Shown one piece after another: positions 21,976 to 33,700 of a DNA stretch of 54,355 nucleotides. Made by a program: the position numbers and the translations under genes. The stretch's first letter is position 1. Each line of letters starts with the position of its first letter. Below the pieces are notes generated by a model. It made no database searches, was not told where the DNA came from, and saw nothing but the letters and a program-made list of their open reading frames with translations. This DNA comes from Discostella pseudostelligera (Eukaryota; Bacillariophyta; Thalassiosirophyceae; Thalassiosirales; Thalassiosiraceae), in the NCBI GenBank assembly GCA_036940085.1, contig JALLBK010000049.1, positions 1 through 54,355 on the forward strand, in the 5' to 3' direction.

Positions 21976-24786
21976 TTATTCATAGCTGCCATATCCATCA
22001 TCAAAGTTGTCAATTGCACTTCCAGAATTCGATGAACATAGATGACCTCGATTTCTCCGTGAAGGTTCTACTCTCGGTTGTGAACTGCTGCTGGTTGATG
22101 ATTCTCCTTGACTCTGGCAAAAATTGTTGTTCTCAAATGAGGTGTTGTCGAAACGATCATTCCATTGATCCTCCGCGCTACTTTCTTTACTTGGCTTAGC
22201 TGTGGACCATTCTTCGCTGCTACAGTTATCGTCACTCTCGAAGCAGTCTATCTCCATTCGTTCGGCATCTGCAGCTTTCTTTGTCTTAGCCCTCTTTTTT
22301 GTCGTTGCTGAATCCTCTCGGTTCCTTCTCTGCAGAGCTTTTTCATCCGCAATCTTGGAAGATTTGAACTCATCTGAAAGGATAAATCGGAGGCGTCTTT
22401 CAAGTGCTTGACTGAGAGCATCAATTTTTAGTTTCTCTTCGTTGACGTGCGATGGGTTGGGAGTATTCCGCGTTTCTGTCGTAGGTGGCGCTAGTCGGGA
22501 TTGCTCCACATTTTCGAGCTTGTCTTCTTCGTTCCAAGTAGATGCAATATCCAGAGCATTGTCATAAACTCCTCGTTGCCTCGACCGACAAAGGATAGAT
22601 GCGATTGCTATAGATACGGCGGGAACATATTTCACGTCGCGTTCTACCTTCTTCAGTTGATGTGCAGTTAGAAGAAGACCAGGGCTTGATCGTTGCAAAC
22701 TTCGGAGGCAATCGGATATTCCATTTAGTAAAGCATCATTTATGCCTTTATCATTCAGCGGAAGTCTTCCCTGTTTGATTAGTATTCACAGCCAATTGCA
22801 ATTAGTCAAGAGTGCAAGTTGATAGTTCAAGAGTAGCGGCAGTTCTCACCTTTGACAATGTAGGAAGTGGCAAAGCAGAAGGTTTCGCTCGGATCTGCAC
22901 AACCATTAGAACATACCCTAAACGCAATGCGGCAGGAAGGATACATGTTCTCTGGCTTTCTTTCTTTCGTTTACCTTGAGTTGTTCCTTTATCAAATTCA
23001 TCCTCATCGTCTTCATCGCCACTGTGATCTCGACAATGATCTTCAAACAACGAGTGAGTCGAATGTTTGAGGAATGGCGCTACCTGCGAACTATCTTTCA
23101 CGTCAAACTCGAGGTCATTCTCATTGCTCTGCAAAACGTCCAATCCAAAAGAGTTCCAGGTTGCAGCACTACTTGATACCTTATGCATGACACCACATGC
23201 AAGAGCTTCCGAGCTATCAATGAGTGGAATTCCATTCACCATGCGAACAAGATGAAGCTTTGATGAATTCGTCTCGATCTCACGCCTATCTCCATCATCC
23301 TCGAGATCAGGTCCAAAAACAATCAAACTAACCTCTAGAACGGACCCGTTCTCAGAAGTAGTGGATTGACATGCAACATTACTGCGCCTTATAGGTTGCA
23401 TTGCATGTGCAACATTTTCAAGCTTCAGATCTGGCCTGCATTTGTATGTTGATGCTGCCCTATGGACCAAGGAGATTTTCTTGTTCCTTTGCATTTCTGC
23501 CTCAGTACACTGTCGATTGGTATTTGGGTGTTTGGATGCCTGGAGATCACATGAGACATTCCCTCGTCAAAACCATCTCCGCCTTCCCATTTGCCTCCGT
23601 CAGATTTTTCATCCACTGATGATAGATCAGCTGCCAGGGAGTAGTTTCTATTGTTCTTGATCCGTCGCTCCAACTCAGCCGCAGGACGGATGTACAATGG
23701 TCTGGACTGCAAGACTGGAGCTTTCACCTCAAGGCTGCACGGAAGATCGGTACTCAGTTGAAATCTGGCAAAATACTCTGCGAGACGAGGCCACGCCAGC
23801 CGCGCACTGTCTCCCCCCTACGATGTACACGCATGCACAGAAATTAGCGGGAGAGGCATAATGAATTACTCCTAAATTGAAATACAAGAAATTTTACTCA
23901 CGGGTACGAAGAGACTGATGGTAGTACCAGATTCTCCGACCATCTTGGGAAATCTTTCCTTCTTCTTGCAAACAATATTGTCTGCATCTGTGTCAGGCTC
24001 ATACGTAGCCCGAATCCATTCATGAGCAGATGCAGTGGCTGATGTGATGCACGCACCAGTTCCAGGAACAAGACGCTGTGCATGGAGTAAGCAAAGAGTG
24101 AGACCGACTCCGTAACGTCCGGAAGTATATTTTTCATTTCTCGGCGAAGGGAGGAGGGTATGGGCAGACACGGGCTTATGTTTTGCTTTCGATTTGCTTT
24201 TCTTCCCCATTACTCCACTCTCATTACCATCAGTACCATTCTTCACCCCAGCAGTTTTGTTAGAGCTAAAGACGGAGACGCAATAATCAATATCATCCAT
24301 GCCACATCCATTGTCAGACACTTCGATGCGCAAGCAACTCATTGTTGTTGATCCGTCTTCGCCAGAAATTCGTGAGTTGTTCTCTTTGACATTATTAATG
24401 ACAGGAACACTTGCTGCTGTTATAGTCACCCGTACTCGTTTCACAATCCGTCCTTCATTCACCTGCCCATTTTCATGCATGGCGACATTATCAACTGGAG
24501 TACCAGCGCCCCCAGCGCAGGCATCAACGGCATTATCTACGAGTTCTTTGACTATTGCCGCGAATGCATCACAGGAATTACCAGGATCGCATGCAATATT
24601 ATCAGCGACGTTGCTTGTATCATGATGAAACAGTGATCTCGCAGTGTTTTTTGTAGCAGCAGCACCTTCACTTCCAATTCCAGTTTCGTCGAGTTGCCGA
24701 CCAATGCGAGTCTGAGACAATGTCAATGTAGATTCGCCTCCAAATCCACCAATAGAAGGATTAGAAAGAAATGCGCGCAGTGCCAT
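21976..24786 (-). CDS. Topoisomerase VI subunit B-like GHKL ATPase (meiotic type possible)
   Basis: Four exons, complement(21976..22770, 22850..23539, 23617..23817, 23902..24786), give 856 residues. The Bergerat ATP fold is clear: N-box AAIVKELVDNAVDAC, G1 VSDNGCGMDDIDYCVSVFSS, G2 TSGRYGVGLTLCLLHAQRL. This order with an Asn-containing N-box and 'GxGLxxxxxHxQ' fits Top6B-like proteins rather than MutL or Hsp90. Later LHLVRMVNGIPLIDSSEA resembles the transducer-domain 'RxxNxIPLL' block. Exon 4 opens GRLPLNDKGINDALLNGI in frame. Top6B-like proteins partner SPO11 in meiotic break formation or Top6A in endoreduplication. The C-terminal ~170 residues are charged and Ser-rich. The join at 23616/23540 uses a weak GTGGAT donor and is the least certain. 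Confidence 0.7.
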
Positions 24787-25401
24787 TGTGATGACGCACT
24801 CTAATAGTTCTTCCTGCAGCTCGAACTGCCAATGGTTTGGTTGTTTGATAGGATTACTACGTCAAAGCACCGGTGAAGGCGTAGCAGTTGGATGCCCTCC
24901 ATGGTTGCGGCTGCTGTCTGCTGTCTGCTGTCTGCTGTGGGATGTGGGCTGTGTGGGGCAACAGTACTAAAATTATGGCGGGAAGCTCTTTCCCGCCATG
25001 CTGAAGCAACCGGCCAAAAAATACTCCATCTCCCGCCAAAAGGACACCTTGGCGGGAAAGGGCAGTCTCGCTTCAATGACCTCCTTAAGTCATTTGAGGT
25101 CATAGCTTCAATAATGCCTCTCTTGAAGTCATCGAATGACTGTATTTGGGCCGATCTGGATGAGCCGACAGTCGTACTGATTCCGCCGTACAAATGCATG
25201 TCATATCTTTTGTATAAGTAGTTTTGGATCCAACTCATCGGTGCCGTCGCGATTTTTTGGCTTCTCTTCACTGCTTGAGCATCGAGGTCATCATCATTAT
25301 CACTGCACCGCCAACCAATCCATTATTCTCCGATTAGAGCCCACAAACGGCACGTCTATTCTCCCTATTCCTCATCTCCTATTCTCCGACGCACTAATAC
25401 A
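24787..25401. promoter_or_regulatory. Divergent promoter with four E2F-like sites
   Basis: TGGCGGGAA (24976-24984), TTTCCCGCCA (24989-24998), TCCCGCCAAAA (25031-25041) and TTGGCGGGAAA (25049-25059) lie as two inverted pairs within 84 bp. They are about 190-270 bp upstream of the Top6B-like start. A CTGTCTG microrepeat lies at 24917-24938. Confidence 0.55.
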
Positions 25402-27044
25402 ATGGAAGGAAAAGTCGCTCTCATCACTGGAATTACCGGACAAGATGGATCATATCTGACGGAGTTTTTGTTGTCAAAGGGTTACACCGTGAGTTATTTA
25501 CGCCGCTTTCCGGAATATTATCGATCAAGAATTGTTTGAAATGGAATGTTGGAAGTGATAAAATGAAATGAGATAAGGGGTGATAGTGGCTTGTAGCAGG
25601 ATAGGTTCGACAGTGCGCATGACGTGAAATTTATGTGATTTCTCCATCGGACCCGCGAAGTTGTCAACCACTCAACAACGTACTAAAGCATTCTTCATCC
25701 CACAAGATGGTCGGTGAATAATGCATTCGAATTGTTATTGATAGCGATTGCATCGATGTTTGATGATATCATTTTTCCGGACTAGTGACTGCAATTTCCG
25801 AGCTTCACATTGCTTTGAATGTTGTACTGCAGACGTCGGCGTACTGTATTTGCGTTCAAGAAGAAGTCTGCCTTGTTCCAGTTGTATCCTTTTTAACTTT
25901 TGCATATATATTGCCCAATACTTATTTTTCTTATTTTATCTTCTGTTCACTCACAGGTCCATGGCATCATTCGTCGTTCCTCCTCCTTCAACACCGGCCG
26001 CATTGATCATATTTATCGTGACCGTCACGAGACTGGAGTCAAGCTATTCCTTCACTACGGTGACTTATGCGATGCCACCAATCTTATTACTATCATTGCT
26101 AACGTGAAACCTGATGAGATATACAATTTGGGTGCTATGAGTCATGTCAAGGTGTCTTTTGACATGCCTGAGGTGAGGGGGGGATCATATTATTATTTCT
26201 TTTGATTTATTGGAGTACTTGGTTTCAACTGACAATGCTATCTTATTTGTCATAAACTGCATAGTACACTGCGGACTGTGACGGTGTTGGTGTCCTCCGC
26301 ATGCTTGATGCCATCCGTGCATGTGGCCTTGAAAAAACAACCCGCTTCTACCAAGCCTCTACCTCTGAATTGTACGGAAAAGTTCAAGAGGTTCCCCAAT
26401 CTGAAACCACACCATTCTATCCCCGTTCTCCATATGCTGTCGCAAAGCAATATGCTTTCTGGATTTTGGTCAACTATCGCGAGGCCTATGGAATGCACCT
26501 TACCAACGGTATTCTTTTCAACCACGAGTCTCCTCGCCGCGGTGCTACCTTCGTTACACGTAAGATCACAATTGCGGTTGCTCGTATCAGCCAGGGGTTG
26601 GATAAATGTCTCTACCTTGGTAACATTGATGCCAAGCGTGATTGGGGTCATGCACGCGACTACGTCAAGGGTATGTGGATGATGCTTCAGCACGATACTC
26701 CGGATGATTATGTCTTGGCTACTGGGGAGACACATACTGTGAGGGAATTTGTGGAGAAGGCGTTTGCTCATGCTGGCATTACCATCGAATGGAGGGGAGA
26801 ACGTGGAACCATCGATGAGGTTGGAGTGGATGCTTCTGATGAATCACGCGTCTTAGTAAGGATTGACCGCCGTTACTTCCGTCCCACTGAGGTCGACCTT
26901 CTCCTTGGAGATCCCAGCAAGGCAAAACGAGTGCTTGGGTGGGAGGCAGAGTTGGGATTCGAGGGACTTGTGAGGGACATGATGACGGCTGATTTGGCGA
27001 TGGTGAAAGGGGAGATGATTGATCCCGAGGCGCCCAGACCTTAA
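25402..27044 (+). CDS. GMDS: GDP-mannose 4,6-dehydratase
   Basis: Exons 25402..25488, 25957..26172 and 26265..27044 give 360 residues, normal for the family. It converts GDP-mannose to GDP-4-keto-6-deoxymannose, the first step to GDP-fucose. It is an extended short-chain dehydrogenase: NADP motif [12 protein letters not shown] at the N-terminus, [13 protein letters not shown], catalytic T134/E136 in STSELYGK and Y158xxxK162 in [21 protein letters not shown] and [19 protein letters not shown] are diagnostic of GMD. Both junctions restore conserved text ([27 protein letters not shown]). In diatoms the product would feed fucose-containing wall or exopolysaccharides (inference). Intron 1 is 468 bp. 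Confidence 0.95.
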
Positions 27045-27425
27045 TCTGATATTTTCTGTGTACTCCATTTGTATCTATCATCGTCGTAGCAGTGCCACTT
27101 TAACAAGCGAATAATTAAATCAATGCATCTGTCTCTGTATCATTAAATTAATCCCACGACTATGAATGTTGCCTTTATATACTTCATCTTTGCAATAGCT
27201 TGTTGCATGGAAGTTGCAGACTTTCTAGAATGAGTAGGTGATACACACTTTGCTCCGTTTCCAAGGATTGTACCAACCGCAGCCCATTTCATCAGAACAT
27301 CTCACATCGCGCAATATGGTCATCAGCTTGATCGTCATCAGCTTGATCAAATTAGAGTTACGACCCGTACAAAAAATGGTGCATCATTTTACCTCCCTCC
27401 GATCAATTTTACTGACCCCCCATTA
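27045..27425. other. Convergent intergenic region
   Basis: This lies between GMDS (+) and LSM6 (-). No gene recognised; repeated ATCAGCTTGATC words occur near 27322-27350. Confidence 0.5.
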
Positions 27426-28062
27426 CTATCGCCTTTGACTTGAAATGTACATCACTTGAACATATGATAGTGAACATATCGGAACAGCAGAAAAATGAGC
27501 TCTGTAAGTGAAACAATTCTATCATATTGAATAACAAACCGCACATAGATAATAATATTTCACACACCATTATTACCACGGATGAAACAATCGCCATATT
27601 TCGACTTGAGTTGTCCATCCACATACTCATCCGTTTGCTCCATTGCAATATTCATGTAGCCATCTAAGCAGGCAAGCACACCTATACGTTTTATATGATT
27701 CCGGTTAGGATAACAAGGGTATTAACAAACACGGTGCGTGAGAAACAAAAAGGAAAGTTGTCGACAGCGCCAGGCGTCCATCCAACCCACCCCGATAATC
27801 AGTTCCTGAATTGAGCCGAACATTCACCGGTCTTCCAAGTACTGCCTTCAAGAAGTCAGAGGGAGACCGTTTATTTTCGGGGACAGCTTCTGCCTCCTAG
27901 GGAGAAAGAGAGAGATAGAGGCAGAGCAAATGAAATGAGAATTGTGAAAGACGACAGAGGAAAAGTGAGCGAGGGAATATCGGAGTGATTAACCATCCGT
28001 CGCAAATCACAACCTACCTTCTCGGGAGCTTTGCTGATATTGTCTGGTAATGCCGAGGACAT
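27426..28062 (-). CDS. LSM6: U6 snRNA-associated Sm-like protein LSm6
   Basis: Four exons, complement(27426..27454, 27568..27681, 27791..27896, 28018..28062), give 97 residues. LSm6 is a ring subunit of Lsm1-7 (mRNA decay) and Lsm2-8 (U6 snRNP). The assembled protein contains SPSDFLKAVLGRPVNVRLN, GTDYRGVLACLDGYMNIAME, QTDEYVDGQLKSKYGD and CFIRGNNVMYISSQRR, matching the LSm6 Sm1 and Sm2 motifs almost word for word. Only the splicing given puts VMYISSQRR after RGNN; the nearer AG (CTTACAG) gives unrelated residues. The last coding exon is 29 nt. Acceptor choice for exon 2 (27896 or 27893) changes one residue. Confidence 0.92.
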
Positions 28063-28351
28063 GATCGGATGAAGAGATAAGTAGGAGTAATAGTCAAAGA
28101 AAAAGGTCGTTCCCTTCCAGAGTTTGGTGGAGGCAGATAATAGTAATAGTCCTCTGATGTGGCTGTGGATGGACGGTGCGTGACGGCAGACGGCAGCGGC
28201 GGATTTCGGATTCGCCACTCGCCATGGGCCATGGGGAGAAATTTTGGCGGGAAGCAAAAATTGTGGCGAGCCCCGCGTCCACGTCCTCTTCACACATCTC
28301 ACACTTCCCACTTTCCACTTTCGTTGCTGTTGCTGTTGCTTTTGCTTAACC
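28063..28351. promoter_or_regulatory. Divergent promoter with E2F-like site
   Basis: This is shared by LSM6 (-) and the 160-residue protein (+). TTTTGGCGGGAAG lies at 28242-28253, about 100 bp upstream of the plus-strand ATG. Confidence 0.45.
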
Positions 28352-28985
28352 ATGACGTCCGCCTCCTCCTACCTAACCCGTCTCCTTCCCCATCGTCGGC
28401 ACCTGTTCTCCACTGACCCCATGCTTCCTATCCCTCTTGCCTATCCATCGTTCGTTTTACAAGAATACAGCAGCAGCAAGAACATCATAGGAACAAAACA
28501 CAATCGATACTATCACACGTCACCCCCGCTGCACCGACCGGGCTACAAGCCCGAACGCAATCCCAAAATAAGAATCTCGTTGGAACAGTTACGCATGGCC
28601 GCACGGACACAAGGACGACGACTGCCCATTTGCCATGAACAGCAGGAGAAGGTTATGAATTCATTGGAGGCTGCAAAATATGAGGTAAGTATGTGTGTGG
28701 TGCGTCGCGCCTACACACATCATATGAATAATATCTCACAATTACGATACCTTAATCTTTCAATCTTAGAATCACGCCATCTACAAATATGTCAAGGAGG
28801 TGAGTTGATATTTTCCACGTCCCTCCAATTAATTTATCACTGGTAATGGTTTTTTCTGACTTCAGTTACGTCATGTCATTCAGTACGAAAAGTGTCGGGA
28901 AGATTATGAGTTGAATCACAAGGGGAAGGATAAGGCATTGATGAAAGAGTTGAACAAATATTTAGTACGAGATCGAAAGAAGTAG
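28352..28985 (+). CDS. Small, probably mitochondrial protein of unknown function
   Basis: Exons 28352..28684, 28770..28799 and 28866..28985 give 160 residues. The N-terminus MTSASSYLTRLLPHRRHLFS is basic, Ser/Leu-rich and acid-free, as in mitochondrial transit peptides. The rest is a basic, helical protein (ISLEQLRMAARTQGRRLPI; LRHVIQYEKCREDYELNHK; LMKELNKYLVRDRKK). The middle exon is only 30 nt (NHAIYKYVKE) and is needed to join the helical segments in frame. A mitoribosomal or assembly-factor role is conceivable, but I do not recognise the family. Confidence 0.68.
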
Positions 28986-29237
28986 TTAGCGTCAAAGGGG
29001 CTGGGATGATACATCCACTGGTAAATTATGGCAATCAACACGCGCAAGTTTACCAACATGCTCAGGACATAAGCGACACTGACGAAGGTGAACTTTACCA
29101 ATACCTACGTTAGGATTGATTTTCCCAACCAGAATCCGGTAATTCGCTCTCCGCTTGACTTGTCGCGATATGAATGCTAAAAATAAGTTCTGTAAAGTAC
29201 CTTATTTAGATTTAATGAGATGTAACTCTCGCAACAA

Positions 29238-30010
29238 TTAAAACATACGGAAGGTCTTCTTTCCGGTCTTGGCCCTCTGAGCTTCATGTGCAACGACATT
29301 GAACTTGACAGTCTTGGCCAAAGGACGGCACTGTCCAATCGTTACAATGTCCCCATCCTTCACGGGGAAGCAGGGGCTGCAATGAGCATGAATGTTCTTA
29401 TGACGCTTCTCGAAACGACGGTACTTGGTAATGTAGTGAAGGTAATCCCTACGAACGACAATCGTGCGCTTCATCTTGGTAGAGATGACAAGTCCTTTCA
29501 AAATCTTACCACGGATAGACACATTGCCGGTAAAGGGACACTTCTTATCGACGTAGTTTCCCTCAATGGCAGCATCGGGGGTCTTGATACCCAAACCGAC
29601 ATTCTTTACCCAACGCATGGGCTTAACCTTTTTGGCATTGGTATTGCGCTTGCGCGCGACGAAGATGGCATCCTGGGCCTGGTAGGCCTTTTCGTGCTCT
29701 ATCGTGAGCCGTCACCACACGAATAATGGAGCACATCATATCAACATGATGATAATGATTGACAAAATACATCATATTTTTATGGGAGCGAACAGGATAA
29801 TATGCGTCAGAGGCAAAGTCGACTCAATTAGAAAACACGAGAAATATATAGGATGCATTTGATGTGAACTCGGGTGCGAGGTGTGGGTCGACACTCGACA
29901 CCCTATTCCACTTAGGAACACATCATCATCGTCGGCAACCACACATGAAACCACACGGAAAAGGAAAACTCACGATCGCACTCCTTGTACACGGTAGCTA
30001 AACGGGCCAT
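29238..30010 (-). CDS. RPS11: 40S ribosomal protein S11 (uS17)
   Basis: Two exons, complement(29238..29698, 29974..30010), give 165 residues. It is a primary 16S/18S-binding protein of the small subunit. Family text is strong: [78 protein letters not shown] and [11 protein letters not shown]. Exon 1 codes only [12 protein letters not shown] and the first base of the next codon; the GTGAG donor and GATAG acceptor restore [17 protein letters not shown]. The 275-bp intron right after the start is typical of ribosomal protein genes. Confidence 0.95.
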
Positions 30011-30745
30011 CTTGATTTATTGTCGATGAAAATTCCTGTGAATCAAATGAAGTGCAAGGTAAAGAGGGTTAGGACAAACCGGGTAGGGTATTAATACTGA
30101 AAAAAACAACAGGACCATGGATAATGACGCTGCTCGTGTCGCAATTCCTCTGCAAACTCAATACGGTCGTCTTCCATAATAGCGCGGCCTCTGTCCTTCT
30201 CATTGGGTTTGATAGATCTACTGTATCCAACCGATCATGGTTCGTCCATCACTACCGACGGTAGGGACGCGTCATGGTGCTCACCTGTTGCCCTCCAAAG
30301 TTTGATTGTGCCGCCGTCATCGTCAAACTCAATGGCAGGCGGTGGGGTGGCGGGAAGACCAAGTCTACTAGCGATGCTAACGTACACAAGGTACAGCAGA
30401 ATTGGTATTAAATGTTGGCGAGCAAGTTCAAGTAAGAGGTAAGATGCTATTCACCCCCTCCGTTGGAAGAAAAGTCAAGTGAATTCCTCCACGTCACGTC
30501 GAGAAAATTCTGCATCCGTCCTCAATAGAGGAATTCAGTATGCGACGAAGGTCAGACGAATGACTGCACCTGCTCGAGTTCTGCCGCGCGAGAGATTGCA
30601 TTTTGCTTGGCCATGGCGATCATGAACGCAGCACACTGCATGAAAAAAGTCTCACAGCTCTGTGTTGTTGAACCTTTTGTCTCCGCGCCCTCTCGCCCAT
30701 CAATCGTCTCTCTACGGATCTCTTCCTCCTCTCTCTCTTGACAGA
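30011..30745. other. Divergent intergenic region
   Basis: This lies between RPS11 (-) and the BRM-like gene (+). TGGCGGGAA at 30348-30356 matches the recurrent E2F-like motif. The frame at 30203-30442 starts without context and shows no domain. A CT-rich tract (30710-30740) precedes the SNF2 start. Confidence 0.45.
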
Positions 30746-33700
30746 ATGGATCCTTTGAACAACACTCCATCATCGGCGTCATCTTCTTTATTCAATTCTA
30801 CCTCTCATCGATCTGCTCCTTCGATTCCGCATCAAACTCTGAATATTCAAAATATCCATAATGCGTCATCGTCGTCTGGCCAGCACACACATCATGTGCC
30901 ACTACCAGCCGCCGCGGCGTCGTCGTCGAGCAATGCCAATGCATCCATTGCTGGCGTTGGAGGTGTTGGTGGTGGAGGAGGCATGCCTTATTCCACAAGT
31001 TATTCCCACCAAGGCGCGGCAAATAATGCGCAGTTTCACAACATTAGCACCGCCAATTCCACGCAGCAGCATCAGCAGCAGGGTGCCTTCGGGCAACCTA
31101 TGCCTATGCCGCCAATGCAAGCCCACCAGCATCATCAGCAACCGCCTCCGCCCTTTGCAGCTCAATACGAACCTCGAACTTCCACTGCCGGGGTGCGTTC
31201 CCCCGTGCCCAATCCACTAGGCATGGGCGGAGGTGGAGGCGGAGCACCCGCTTCAAATTCTAGTAGCACAAGTGGTCCAGTTCCGGCAAAGTTGTCATCG
31301 GCACCAGGACCGATAGGACCCACCCATGCGCAGACGGAATTGCTGCGTTCCATGTATCACTCGCGTCAGCAGCATATGCCATCGTCGTCTCAACAGCCCT
31401 TTCAAGGTCAAGTTCAAGTTGTTCAAGGTGGGAGTAGTCAGGGTATGCAACCTTCGTATCGAGCGCCATCCACCTCCACATCCATGCCGACACAGCAGCA
31501 ACAACAGCGCCCTCCCAATCACACCTACGCAAATAATGCTCAAAGTGCTGTGCATCAGCAGCAACAACAGCCGAGATCTTCCAGTTCTGTGTTTGGTAAT
31601 CAAGTTCAGCAGCAGCAGCAGCAGCAGGGAATGCCATCGAGTTACCATCATTCCCAACAGCCTGCTGCGCAGCAGCACACTCAGCCTATTCCATTGCAGC
31701 AACGACAACAGCTACCATCTCAATCGATGCAGTCTCATCAGCATCAGTCTCAACCGCTTCCACAACAGGTCAGGCAACAAGTGCATCATCATCATCCACC
31801 GCTGCAGCAGCAGCAGCAGCAGCAGCAGCAGCACACGTATCATCCCTATGACCATCCATCACAACAGCACGTCCAGCCTGTGCAAGGCACGACCACTTCC
31901 CAACCACATCATCATCCACAGCAACAACAACTCCAACAGCAGAAACAGTCTCGTAATTCCCATCCATCACAACAACAATCCTCTACCGAACAGACATCGT
32001 CGTCCTCCTCGTCATCCCAACCACAACCACAAGTCAAGCAACGATTTCATTTAACTCCCGAGGCCAAGGCGGCATTACGTGAAGCGGTCCTCTCGGCCAT
32101 TCGACATCCCAACGGTACTATCGATCCAGCATGCTTGCAACGTGCCATGGCACAGGGTTTGCCAGAAAAGGCGATATTGAATGCTGCCGTGGTGGCACGG
32201 GAGCGTGATCGACGGAATAGGGAGGAGAGAGCAAGGCAGGGGATGACGACGGGGATGGGTGGACAAGGTCTTCAACCGCAAGGTCAGGAATCACAACAGC
32301 GCCAACAAGAGCAACAGCAACAACAAGCTCAACAGCTGGGGGTACATTCGAGTAAACCAAAGCAAGGCACGGTGGTCCATCATCCAGGTATGCCACGCCC
32401 TTCTCAACAACAACAACAACAACAACAACCAGCACCGTATTATACCCAACAACCATTACGGCCCAATACTACGGCACCCACCACCTCCTCCTTGACCAAA
32501 CCACAGAATTTGCCAACCTACTATGGTCAAAATCTTGCTTCTTCGTCCGATCATCCAAATCGAATGCCAACCTATTATGGTCAAAATCTTGCTTCTTCGT
32601 CCGATCATCCTCATCGAATGTACCAGCAGGAGCAACAGCCGCAACAACAACAACAGCAACAACATCTGTCTCAACCATCCAATCCCAATCTACTGCAGCA
32701 ACCAAAGCTATCAGATCAGGAAATGGCATATCAACGACAATATCATGCTCAGCAACAGCAGCAGCAGCAACAGGCGGCGGCAGAGGCAGCAGCAGCTAAA
32801 CAACAACGGCAGCAACAGGAGCAGCAACGTCGATCCCAAGAAGAAGCTCGTCGTCAACAAATCAACCAGAATTACCAACTAGAACAACAGAAGAAACAGA
32901 AACAACAACAGGAGCAACAACAGAAACGATTGGCAGAAGAGCAACGGAAACGCAAGGAGGCGGAAATGGCGCAACGTTTGGCACGGGAGGTGGCAGCACA
33001 ACGGAATGGAGAGCTGGCTGCTCGGATGAAGGGATGGGGACGGACCGGATTTGGATTGGTGGTGAAAGAGAATGCGAAGGGATTGCCTCGGCAACAACAG
33101 CAGCAGGGACAGCAAACAACGACTACATACAATGGGGTGTTACGTCAATGTATGTGGGGGGGAGCAAGTCTGTGTCTTGATGGAGAGCCTGCGTTGGTTA
33201 GTGCCGTTCGACGCGCTAGGGGTGACAAAGACGAACCACCACCCAAATCTCATTCGAGCAATGTTCAACTCGTCGTGGATTCGATTCGTAAACAATTGAT
33301 TTTGCAGCAACCATCTTCTTCCTCCTCCTCCGCCGCGCAAGGAAAGGTCACCCACCCACTCTCGAAGGACGAACTCCGTCGGAAGCGCACCCGGGCCATC
33401 TCACTCAAACTCATGGATTCCCAACGCACTCACACCCATCTCAAGCGTCTAAAGCTCCAACCGAAGCGAGAATCGAAATTTCTTGATAAGCACATTCGTC
33501 GTGCTCGTCAATTAACCGCTGACGCTCATTCAAAGCGACACAAGGAATTACTAAAGGCAATTGTCACACATCAGACGGAATTTTACAAGTATCATCGATG
33601 GAAAAAGAATGAATGTGCCAAAGTGGCCCGCTCGATTCGAGATTCACTACGTAAGGCCGAGGTTGCCAAGGAGAAGGAGGCCGAGAGCGCCGAGAAGGCT

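Noticed and set aside
25605..25625. GGTTCGAC-like tRNA B-box words (also near 431, 902 and 21343)
   Set aside because: No matching A box, acceptor stem or anticodon arm could be folded around them.
30203..30442. 79-codon plus-strand frame between RPS11 and the SNF2 gene
   Set aside because: No recognisable domain, contains an E2F-like promoter motif, and start context is poor.
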